From the NCBI GenBank assembly GCA_037074615.1, contig CM073550.1, positions 11,054,001-11,118,000 on the forward strand: a DNA stretch of 64,000 nucleotides, read 5' to 3'. The notes beneath the pieces are model-generated. The model ran no database searches and was not told where the DNA came from. It saw nothing but the letters and a program-made list of their open reading frames with translations. Positions within the stretch are counted from its first letter, which is position 1, and every line of letters starts with the position of its first letter. Source of the DNA: Leucaena leucocephala. Lineage: Eukaryota > Streptophyta > Magnoliopsida > Fabales > Fabaceae. A program made the translations under genes and the position numbers. This document shows positions 22,716-33,151 of the stretch, one piece after another.

Positions 22716-23919
22716 CCTACTGAGGCAGAAATTGCTCCCACAGATAGAGCTGCAAAAGTAGTAGGGTGGGGAGAAGGTCTAGCTGATCCATAACTCGAGG
22801 TTGATTGAGCAAACGGACACTCTTTCTTCATGTGACCCGGCTGTCCACAACCATAACACACCCCCAAGGTCTTCAGACAAACCCCTGAATAGTGCTTCCC
22901 ACACATATTACAGGTAGGCCTGGAATAACTAGTCTGGCTCCCCCCAAACTGAGGTATAGTACCTCCAAACTTCGGTCCCGAATCAGGAATGCCCACAGAA
23001 GATCTATAAGATATGGGCGCTGGCCGCATATCAGCTGACGAGGGTTGGCCCTGAGGGCGGTTACCCTTAAATGAAGATCCTTGGAACTTTTCGCTCCCAG
23101 TCTTCTGCTTCTTAGAACCCCTTCTTCTTCCATGTGCCTCAACTCAATTCTCAAAGCACAGTCAACCACATTAGCATAAGAAGCAAAATGATTCAACATC
23201 GGGGCCACAGCATCATGAATATGTATCGGTAATCCCTGTATAAACCTGCCGATTCTATCCCTCTCCGACGGAATCAAGGTAGATGCATACGATGAAAGTT
23301 CTGTAAATCTTCTGTCATACTCAGCCACAGACATCCCAGAAGTACACTTCAACAGAAGAAATTCTTTAACTCTAGCATCCTTCTTGCTCTGGGGAAGAAA
23401 ACGTTTTAGGAAAAGATCCTTAAAATCTGACCATGACAATAATGATACTCTATCCCCCTGAAATCCTGGTACCGTCTTACTCCACGCATTCGCAATCCCT
23501 TCAAGTCGAAACAAGGCAAACTCCACGTATTGCACATCTGGGCATCTCAAAGCCCGGCATCTCTTCTCAATTCCTTCCAGGAACTCCATGGGTTCCTCTC
23601 GAGAATCAAACCCTGAGAACTTCAGAGGATCCAACTTTATAAACTCTGATAGCCTGACTGCGATGGATTCTTCCTCTATAACCTGGGGTGTCTCTACCTG
23701 AGTCTCATGCCTAGAGGATGCAGAGATCTCAGGAGACTGTGGATGAGATGGTTCTGCCTCAGATAGAATTTCCTAAAGAGGTCTAAGGGGTCGACCTCCC
23801 CGAACCCTAGCACCCCTACAACCCTGTCCTCGACCTCGAGGAGGCACATCACTTCGCTGAGCAGAGCCTTGATCCGAAGCCCTAGAGCTCCCTCTAGACT
23901 GTACTCGTCTAGGCAGCAT
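22716..23919 (-). pseudogene. gag of the chromovirus-like element
   Basis: Starts at ATG 23919 with an arginine-rich N-terminus (MLPRRVQSRGSSRASDQG). It runs through the retrotransposon gag domain (DPLKFSGFDSREEPMEFLEG near 23634; WSDFKDLFLKRFLPQS; SVAEYDRRFTELS) to a CCHC zinc knuckle CYGCGQPGHMKKEC near 22850. The protein coats element RNA in virus-like particles. Defects are a TAG at 23773-23775 and a 1-base frameshift near 23115-23150, before the zinc knuckle. The end is cut by the solo LTR at 22710. If that LTR and one target-duplication copy are discounted, gag joins the protease in the same frame, so the ancestral element had a single fused gag-pol frame. Confidence 0.9.
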
Positions 23920-24110
23920 TTAACTATTCACAAACATAGAAAATATTCAGTTTATAAATAAATACGTTTCTGAAATCATAGGAAAACACCACTTTTGAAT
24001 TTCTTTTAGAGATCTTCAGAGATGCCACAACTATAGTTATGCCCGGGTTCATAACGATAATTGAGACCCCACCGAAATATCTCTGCTCTGCTTAACCATA
24101 GAAAAAACCT

Positions 24111-24123
24111 GGCTCTGATACCA
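24111..24123 (-). other. Primer-binding site for initiator methionine tRNA
   Basis: The minus strand reads TGGTATCAGAGCC three bases inside the 5' LTR, complementary to the 3' end of plant initiator-Met tRNA. This is the common primer site of plant Ty3/gypsy elements. Confidence 0.88.
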
Positions 24124-24126
24124 AAC

Positions 24127-26948
24127 TGTCACGTTCCTATTTTTGAACCATGACCGGCACAGAATATAAATACCTCATATTCTGAAAGCCTAGCATTTTA
24201 AATAAAACCTTTAAATTCACCATAGCATTTTTCAAAATCATACGAAATATTTCCTGGGTTTATGCAGAGCATTATCATTTCCAAAATAATACAAGTTCTT
24301 AAGAAGTAATTACATCAAAAGTAGTATTTATCAAACGAAACTTCGGATCAACAGCGAGGCTCTTTACCGCTCAGCTGGGGGATTAGGGTCACCTGCACTA
24401 TCTGAAGACAAAATAATCTACTCGTGAATAACGTCCCAAAACATGATTAAAAGAATGCAGAAAATAAACAATGTATAATCATATTGAAAATGTATTTCAT
24501 AACGCTTCGTAATCTAATGCAAACCTTTTTGTCAACATTTGTATTTCAGGGGAAATAATAACATGAAATACTATTTCAATTAAATCATTCAAACCAATCC
24601 TTTCAAAACCATGATCTTTCTGTAGGACTTCAACAGAACGAAAACAGACGTGAACACACAGTCCACGAGGGTAACTAACCATTCTGGTGGCTCGAAGCCA
24701 CTAACTGTCGCGAGAACAAATCCCACGAAATAATTCTGGTGGCTATGCCACAAACTGTCGCGAGAATAAATCCCACGAAATAATTCTGGTGGCTCAAGGC
24801 CACAAACTGTCGCGAGAACGAATCCCAGGAAATAATTCTGGTGGCTATGCCACAAACTGTCGAGCTCGAGTAACCAAGGTGCACCAAGGACTAACAGTAC
24901 TGCTGTTAGCAACCAGCGTTCTGTATTCCGTCCTAAAACATTTCCATCATGCATGGGGTCCTTTTCACGTGTAATGATCTCAATCGTTTCAAATACCATA
25001 ATCATTGATAAACCCACTTTGAATTTCAAAAACCCCAGCACGATCATTCAAAATGAAATTTCTGTAAAAACGTATGCAATTCACATAGGAATATTTCATG
25101 AATAATATCAGTTCACTGTCAAATCTTTTTCTAAAGCCTCTGTATTCATTTTTATGCATAATCGTAATCTTTTGTAAATCGATCGAAAGAAAATCATTTC
25201 TAACGATTTAAACCATAATTTCGTAAAACTTGCTTTTCAAAATTCATATTTAAAATTCAACATTTGAAATGGTAATGCATTTGAAAATGTAAATTTTTAG
25301 GGAACGTTATTCACTCACCTGGTACACTCTTAAACCTTTACTATTCCTGTCAAACAATTTCCGATGGCTTTCGTTGCTTAATCCCCTGGTATCCCGCAAA
25401 TAATCATGCATTAACATACTATTCAAAGTTCAACAGAAATAATTCATCTTTAATCTATTATTTTAATTTAAGTGAATGACATCATCCCTTCAATCATAAA
25501 CTCAACACGTATACTCCAAAACATTCACCCAAACTCTAATCCCCACACAAACAGTTCTCTAATATTTCCATTCAACTTTAGCTTCAACTTGCTTGATTTG
25601 GTACTTGAATTTCTTCTATACTTCAGTGTCTCTTTACATACATTAAAGCATCTAACTTCAATAAGTGAAATATCCAATTCTATAATTGTTGACCATTTTC
25701 TCATTGTTTAATCCAACCATTTCCCTTTCAAACTCAAATCATATCTCTGCTCACATAATCTACACATACATACATAACACTATCACAGCTACTTGGGTGC
25801 AGTATAAAGATATATACATATATCTCTACGGCCCACACACACAAAGCAACATGACCATAGATCCTTTTTATAGCAATAGCAGAAACTCCACTCAACCATA
25901 TGTTTGTCTCTTATTTCCTTTGATATCATTACTACACACATAAATACACAAGGACTTCCTAGAGCACGCACACCCAGCATATACATATACATTCACACAC
26001 AGCAGCAACACAACAATATATGCACACGGTAGCAGCAACCCAGCATGCATCCACTAGTATACATATCGCAACAGAAACTTTCCCATCACAGTAAACACAA
26101 CCGCCACGGTCGCAGAGAGAACAAGGAAAAAAAATGATACTTACCATCCTTCTCGCCACTGGGAATTCACAGTAACAGAACCATGGGTTTGAGCAGAAAA
26201 ATGACAGCGCATAGCGTCAAACCACCTCCTCTAACACCCACGGCAACGGCCTGAAACAGAGCAACGATGATGACACCGAACCGAAATGAGTGGGCTCTGT
26301 CACTCAGCAACCGCTTAAGAGGAAAGATGGAGTTGAATACGAAATGTGAACTAGGGAGCTTACCACTACACTAACCGAACGGAGCATGACAGAAACCAGC
26401 CGGGAAATGGAATCAACGACTTGCTACAGTAGCCAAGGATTTGCTACAGTAGCACAAAAATGGTGTCAGACAGAAGCTACACAGCGACGGCGCTAACCTT
26501 GAATGTGGTCTACTGGAAGGAGTGTTTACCGGCGCTATGGCTAGAACACCGAACCCGCGGCACTCGTTGACGACAGAAAGGAAGGGATCGGGCGGAATGC
26601 TTCTTAAAGGCGTCCAGCCGAACTTCCGTGCCGTGTACTCTCCTCCCGCGCTGTAAGCTGAGCTTCTGCCGTCCAGCACCTAACCCGCACTGCTGCCCTG
26701 CTGTCGCTGCTCGCAGGAAGGAGAAATGGAGGGAGAAAATCAGTGGTTCGGTGAAGAAATGACCAGAGGGGCAAAAGAGTAATTTCACACGTCAGAGAAA
26801 AAAAATTTCACTTCCGCTTTCGCTGCGACTCGAACACTGGCCAAACGTTTTTCCCTTCGCCTCTTGCACCATTCGGCTAATGCTTCCCATACGAAATATT
26901 CCACCATAAATATACATATAACCGTTAATTAAATTCATAATCATAACA
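24127..26948 (-). repeat. 5' LTR of the chromovirus-like element
   Basis: 2822 bp, nearly identical to 14394-17255, with a 40-base deletion at the point corresponding to 16835-16873 (around 26564). Most differences noted by eye are transitions. It would have supplied the element's promoter. The tandem array is at 24684-24863. Confidence 0.93.
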
Positions 26949-26953
26949 GGCAT

Positions 26954-29900
26954 AAGCTAAGACAATAATTTCACTTAACCTAGTAAGTCTAAACAAATCA
27001 TATAAACTTGTAAACAAATATCTCCATGACAATAAGACCTCGACTCTGATATAGTAGTCATGACATTACAGGATCCTCCAAGACTTACCATTTCATTACA
27101 CTATACTCCATAACTCCATGAAGCATAATTGACCACAACTGCTTTTATTAGCTGTATCATCTAAAAAATATATATATAAAGAGAGGAGTGAGTTTACCGT
27201 TGACTCAGTGAGGGCATGAATAGCAAAGATCACAGAAGGAAAGCAAAGGCGCATGAGAGCTTTTCGCAAATAACTTTCAAATAAATAAATAAATGTCACA
27301 ACAATCAAATGTTCACATTGAAAATCTTACATGCTAAGAAAGATAAAAACTTTCTCAATATCTATCAATAAATCAGACAATTTGTAATGATCATCAAACA
27401 TTCAATCACAATATTCTTTCAATCAACACAAAACACCAAACTTAATGGGGAATAATCGTTCCACGTATATAATATCTCATATAGCATATATTTAAATCTT
27501 GGTGATCAGGAATAACCGTCTCACCAAGTATCTACATACATCCCAAATATTTATATACATTCTAACATAAAAAATAAATCATTTTAAATATCCCTTTTTA
27601 AAACAAAAAGAGAGTTTGAAATCAAATTAATTATAAAAATACAGAAACATAAAACAGATGTAAAGAAATATAAAAGTATTAGTTGTAATACCAATGTTGA
27701 CAAAATATCACTACACAATTTAAATTCAAGAAACACAAATTCCTATTATATATTTATGTTTCCAAGCATGAACGAGGGATAAAATAATTTGGAATTACTT
27801 TCCAAGCAAACTCAATAAAAAATAAGTGAAAAAAGTAATTCACTAAAAACAAGCAAAGTGAAAACAAATGGTGCCACCTTACTATTCATATATAGACTAA
27901 TTGCAGAGATTTCTTTTTTAACACGCTAGGATTTAACACCTCCTAAGGAGTCCTGACGAGTATCATCTATCAATAATATATTTAAATAAATGTTATTCTA
28001 AGTTTTCAAGAATCAAGTTTTTTCCGTCAGCAAACGCATCCTATACTATATAAATCTTAATTTATCATCTTAATTCAGATTACTATAAGTCAAGAATTCA
28101 ATTCAGATAGTAACAATTGAGAGTAGGAATCAATTTGTGTAGTATGTACAATTACCATCAAACTCTTCTATATTATATCAATGAATCTTGCCTACTGCTC
28201 GTATAGCTTTCAGAAAGTTTTAAGTTTGTTGTTAAACGGAATAACTTGTGATCCATGGTGATGATGACTAAAAATTGAGGGGTGATCAGCACAAGATATG
28301 AAATATGAAAGAATTCATATTCTGTAAGCCTTTAAATATCAAAATTAATATAATAATAATCCAAGACATGCATAAGCCATTATATTATTATCATATGTGA
28401 ACATAGTTATACCTTCTAAAATGATAAATATCATATCATATACAATTATTTATACCTCATGAAAAGACAAGATGGGACATGAAACCTGTTTATAGACTAC
28501 GTGGAGCATCTACAAGTTTTGAACGACCATGAGGACTTTCTCTGTTTCACTGGGAAGCAAGATTAACAGTGTTATCTGAGGCCAAAATAATCTACTGGTG
28601 AATAACGTCTCATTATTAAAAATAATAAAAATGCGAAAGAAACTTTTTAAAACAAATTAAACTGTGAACAATAAGGATTGTTAATAAATCTAGATTTCTA
28701 GAGTATAGAATCACAGTCAGAATGAAATTGTATAAAAATCATTAATCAAATCCTTTTAATAACCAATTAAACATTTTATTTAGAGAAATTAATTTAAAAC
28801 AATAATTCTTAAATCTCAACTTTTCATAGGACTTCAATAGAACGAATTATCTAGCATAGATACACAGTCTACGAGGGTAATTAATCATTCTAGTATAGGT
28901 CAAAGCCACAAAAATAGGCGCAGGTGCAAAACCCACCAATAACATGCATAGGTACAAGACCCATGAATAACATATGCGAGAATAAATTCCACGAATATCC
29001 AACGTAAATACTGTGCTCATGAATATCAGGTGAGCTCAATTTTAACTATATAGTGCACCAAGGACTAATAGTACTGCTATTAGTAACTAGCGTTGTATAG
29101 TCAGTCCTCTCAAAACATTTGCAAGCATGCATGGGGTAAATTTACATTAACAAATAACAGAATCCTTCAATATTAAAATCTCATAAAGAGTATTCCATAA
29201 ACAAAAACTCCAGCATGAAATTCAAAATAAAATCTCAAAAGATCGTTTTCAATTTGCATGCAATACAACCCTTTCAAACAATAGGAATTCATATAAAAAT
29301 ATTTCGAAATGAAAATTGACTTAACATAAAAATTTACAAAAATATTTTTTAGAACCTTCTTTGTCCCTTCCATACATAAGCATAATGATTTTATAAGCCA
29401 TTTGATAGGAAAATCAATGACATTAATCAAATAATAACTCAAAAATCCCAATAAATATGCGTTTAGCAAATCATTATTAAGAATTTATATTTTAAATAAA
29501 ATATATCAAATAACAAGATATTATTAAAAATATTATTTTAATGAGAAGCAACTTCTATTATTTACTCCTTATAACTTTTATTAAGACTTCCCATCTCCAC
29601 ACAACTATATATAAATGTATAAAAGAATTATACTTAATAATCTATAAGTTATATGACTCTCTTCTAATATTAACCCCGCTATCAATAACTATAATAATTT
29701 AAAGTTCTAAAACACAATTATCTACGCGTCAACGTTTCTTTAAACACAAAATTATAGTTTCCACTTCACATCCACTAGCTACCTTATATCAATACTTTCC
29801 CATCAAATACATTTATCGTATATACAACAAGCTTCATTTTCCTCAACTCTCAGCAATGGTCCACATAAATCCATTCCCAAGTAATAGAAAATTCTATTCT

Positions 29901-30177
29901 TTTTATATATTTTCTCTATTCTCAACATGGTATCCTTATTTTGTTCATAACTCCTTATCTTGACAACTAATAAATGATTTATTACTAAAGCTCTTCAAAA
30001 ATCTCCCACAGCCACATACAATTACAAAAAGAAGCTTATATAACTAATCCTTCATTCAAAGTTGTCTACTTAGTTCGTATTCAATTTAACCCCATATACT
30101 ATTATAATCGCATCCATCATCTACAATATACTTCACCCAATTAAATTCTTTGCCAACTATTAGTGTATTCTTGCACC

Positions 30178-30208
<31 letters not shown>

Positions 30209-31471
30209 ATGTTAAACTTGTAATTACTACTTCTCAAGTGGAGAAATATATCTTTCATACAATATATTTTTCACACCAAGATTCAAATAACAAAATAAGT
30301 TCTTCAATTTCTACAACACTTTCTTTACCTTCTCTTTCACACATTACTTCAAACACCTTATAGGCATCCAAAATTATGCCGTACAAATAACACCATAATC
30401 TATAAATTATTAACCGCATAGCCATCAAAAAGTTTCACAAGATTCAACTTAAATTGGATTCAAAACAGAATTAAATCCTTCTTTTTTAACCTATCACAAC
30501 CAAAAGATTCCTGTAAAATATCTATATGCAGAATAACCTTCTTAATCTATCTTTTCAATTAATTTACACACCAACAGCTCCTTTCTTTTCTCGTAATCCA
30601 CAGCACACGTATTCACAATAGCAAAATAAGGAAATCCTACATACCACCCACTCCCCAACACAGCAAGAGAGGAGGATAGAAGGTGGAAGTATTCTGCCCA
30701 CATATAATCACATATGATGTTAACAAGCCTCAACCTTTAGCTATCCTCACCAAATTGAACCATTTAGTCTTAAAGCCACAAATTCTAACCAATTAGATCA
30801 CCTTAGAAATAGAGCATCCAGAAAACCAAACACATGAGCCAACCTAGAATCGAACAGAACAGAGAAGTCATGGTCAGAGAACTCACCACGGGTGGTCGAA
30901 GGCATTGCAAGCTCGTTTGTTCTCCTCTGGTGTTGCTCTCGTGCTTTCTCGTTCTCCTATAGCCACTCACGTTAAGCTCTATTTTGAAGACAAAGAAGAC
31001 GGATCTACAGCAGCGACGATGGAAGTTTCAACGTTCAAGTCAACGATAATATGGATGACAGAGGACGACAGCCCTAGCCTTTCCCTTACCTCCAACGATG
31101 GTTCTGCAGAACAGGGAAGGGGGAGACCTTCTAGTTGCCAGAGATTTGAACCGAGAGGGTGACGACGGAGGAGGTACGACAGAAATTGCGGCTGGGTGAA
31201 GGTTCGGGAGAGATCACGGAGCTTATCCTCTCTGCTCTCTCTCACCGTCGAGCTCAGGAACAATGGGGAAGGAGGAGTGATATATTAAAAAATAAAGAGG
31301 GGCAGTTTGGTTATTTCACCGGAATGGTTGGAGAGAAAAATAAATTCACTTTGGGGTGAGTTAGGATTCAAACTCAGTACCTCTTACTCTTTAGTTTTAA
31401 AGTTGTAAGAAATAATATATATATTATAGAAATAGTATTATTTATCTATTTATTTTCTTAGAGTCATCACA
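26954..31471 (-). repeat. Main part of the older LTR (right of the nested insertion)
   Basis: No intact coding sequence. It holds LTR landmarks related to the younger LTR (see the 14358-31471 entry), a perfect (TA)14 run at 30181-30208, AT-rich DNA at 29480-30850 and a GC-richer patch at 30880-31280 before its right end. Frames of 85-94 codons at 30905-31263 overlap each other on both strands and correspond in position to the GC-rich patch of the younger LTR, so they are not called as genes. Confidence 0.6.
30181..30208. repeat. (TA)14 microsatellite
   Basis: Perfect alternating TA over 28 bases. Confidence 0.95.
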
Positions 31472-31623
31472 ATGACGATGACAAGAAAAAAGAGAAGGTG
31501 AACCCATAGACCCAAGCCTCACCTTTCACACTATTTCAAGTTGCCTTACATCATATTACAAGTGTTTTTTTTTAAATATTTATAATTCATGGACTTACCA
31601 AGAAACTGGTTCATTGATTCACT

Positions 31624-31981
31624 CACTACAAAAAAAAAGTTGTACTGATAGCGGTTAGTTTCTAATAGTTCAAGTGAACCGTTGAAACTCACAAAATTTC
31701 TAGTGGTTATAAGACTAACTGTTAGAAATTCTAACCCCTTTGACTATATTTCTAGATGTTCAACACCAATAACTAGAAACACTGTTAAATAATACTGAAG
31801 GTCAACATAATTTCTAGCTATTTGTGAAATCGTTAGAAAGTTTATGATAATTTCTAGCAGTTATGAGACATTTCTAGCAATTGTGAGACATGGCAAGAGT
31901 AGTTATGGATATTTCTAACAGTTCTAGAAACCCTAAACCCCAAACCAAATAGACCCTAATACTCCAATATAAAATTTATTT
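31624..31981. mobile_element. CACTA-type terminus with its own subterminal repeat
   Basis: It begins CACTACAAAAAAAAAGTTG, a typical CACTA terminal inverted repeat. About 300 bases follow with repeated TTTCTAGCAGTTATGAGAC-like words (near 31699, 31750, 31816, 31849, 31868 and 31908) in one orientation. That word differs from the ACACCGGTGTA word of the element at 32.6-42.1 kb, so this looks like one end of a different, otherwise lost CACTA element. No matching right end was found. Confidence 0.55.
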
Positions 31982-32377
31982 AGGTTAATACTATTGTTGG
32001 TCCTCATAGTTTGATTAAATTTTAGTTTTAGTCTCTATAATTTTAAATTGTGGTTTTTGGTTCCTATAATTTTGTAAGGATTTGGTTTTGAGTTAATGCC
32101 ATTAAAGATAGGGACTAATATCAAAATTTGTTAAAAATAGATGGAAAAAAACTAAAACTTGTTAAAAGTAAAGGTTTAGTATTAGAGTTTATGACACTTG
32201 ACATACATATTTTGGTTTTGGTCATTATACTTAAAGATGTTAATTACTAAAAGTTAGCGCCTTTAAACGCAAATCAAGCCCTTATGAAGCTGTATGGACC
32301 AAAAGCTACGATTTGAAACTATCAGGACTAAAATCAAGATGCAACTAAACTATAATAACTAACAATAGTATTAACCT
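31982..32377. mobile_element. MITE with 30-bp terminal inverted repeats (about 396 bp)
   Basis: The left end GGTTAATACTATTGTTGGTC and the right end GACTAACAATAGTATTAACC-like text (TAACTAACAATAGTATTAAC, then CT) are inverted repeats extending inward to ATAGTTT/AAACTAT. TA occurs just outside both ends, which would fit a mariner/Stowaway type but is weak evidence in AT-rich DNA. The interior holds TTTTAGTTTTAGTCTC and GGACTAAAATCAAG-type text typical of plant MITEs. Confidence 0.7.
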
Positions 32378-32569
32378 ACTTCATTTTTATTACTTGGCAA
32401 AAAAAACGTCACCAAAGTGGCATACAAATCCTTCAAAATATTTGCACAATTTGAAGACATACAATATTATTCATTTACCAATATTGAATTCACGCAAAAA
32501 GTTTATTTTAACATAATAAATTATAAATTCATCTAACATAATTATTTACAATATGTATGAACCAATTTA
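32378..32569. repeat. Strip of PR-1 unit spacer DNA left of the CACTA element
   Basis: TTCATTTTTATTACTTGGCA, then AAAACGTCACCAAAGTGGCA, matches the spacer at 53930-53980 (TTATTTTTATTACATC, AAAGTCATCAAAGTGGCATT). DNA to the right of the CACTA element (42120-42300) also belongs to a PR-1 unit. The CACTA element therefore appears to have landed inside a PR-1 unit. Confidence 0.55.
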
Positions 32570-32716
32570 CACTAGTAACAAATATGCTTTTTAAAGCCAC
32601 ATTTTTAAACAGGTCCTTGCGGAGACAGTCTAAAAAATATGACCAGTGATATCACCGGTGTAAACTATAATTACTACGTTGGATACTAATATCAATAGGT
32701 ATAGATTAGCTGCGTC

Positions 32717-33140
32717 ATATTCTGACTCTTCAGTTTCTTGTCTATGCTTTCCCGCTTCTTTTCTTTAACTTCTTTAGACCATGCGGAGAAGCTTTTAGAA
32801 TAAATAAAATGTAGCATTTTTGTAAATAAGATAAAATATTTATACCAGATTTAAATTAAACTGGTGTAAAATATATATAACCGGTGTTAAATATACTATC
32901 TATTCTGACTCTTTAGTTTCCTGTCTATGCTTTACCGCTTCTTTTCTTTAACTTCTTCATACATTGAGGATAAGCTTTTAGAACAAATAAAAGGTGGCAT
33001 TTTTGTAAATAAGATGAAATATTGACACCGGATTTATATTGAACCAGTGTAAAATATATATAACAGGTGTTAAATATACTTTCTATTTTCACTCTTTAGT
33101 TTCCTATCTATGCTTTCTCACTTCTTCTCTGTGTAACTTC
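32717..33140. repeat. 183-bp tandem repeat in the CACTA subterminal region
   Basis: Two full units (starting TCTGACTCTT near 32721 and 32904) and a partial third (from about 33087) are in direct tandem. Each contains TTTAGTTTCCTGTCTATGCT, then ATTTTTGTAAATAAGAT, then a pair of outward and inward CCGGTGTTAAATA/CTGGTGTAAA motifs. CACTA ends are normally rich in such transposase-binding motifs. Confidence 0.88.
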
Positions 33141-33151
33141 TGAATGCACCA

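Larger units (their letters stand above)
14394..26948 (-). mobile_element. Full-length Ty3/gypsy chromovirus-like retrotransposon, minus strand
   Basis: A 12.55-kb element with two LTRs (14394-17255 and 24127-26948), each with TG/CA ends, flanked by a perfect 5-bp target duplication GGCAT at 14389-14393 and 26949-26953. On the minus strand the order is 5' LTR, primer site for initiator-Met tRNA (24111-24123), gag, protease, reverse transcriptase, RNase H, integrase, polypurine tract (17256-17268), 3' LTR. RT before integrase places it in Ty3/gypsy. The EEATWE stretch at the integrase C-terminus is typical of chromodomain-bearing lineages such as Tekay/Del. By eye the LTRs differ at about 25-30 positions over 2.8 kb (about 1 percent) plus one 40-bp indel, so the insertion is young. 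It is still disabled by stops, a frameshift and a nested solo LTR. Confidence 0.93.
14358..31471 (-). mobile_element. Older Ty3/gypsy-type LTR, interrupted by a younger element
   Basis: The LTR starts TGTCACGGCCCAAAATCC at 14358, is broken at 14393/26949 by the chromovirus insertion, and resumes through to about 31471 (minus-strand start TGTGATGACTC). Without the insertion it is about 4.5 kb. It is a distant relative of the younger element's LTR. Shared landmarks in the same order are GTGAATAACGTC near 28609, GGACTTCAATAGAACGAAT near 28830, TACACAGTCTACGAGGGTAA near 28860, GTGCACCAAGGACTAATAGT near 29052 and GCATGCATGGGGTAAA near 29126. The right end has the same layout as the younger LTR's end: a coding-like GC patch, then a GGATTCAAACTC stretch. 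The right boundary is inferred. Confidence 0.65.

Noticed and set aside
26820..26890. tRNA-like text (GCGACTCGAACACTGGCC) in the LTR end
   Set aside because: It resembles a T-loop/B-box word, but no cloverleaf can be built around it, and it belongs to the LTR in both copies.
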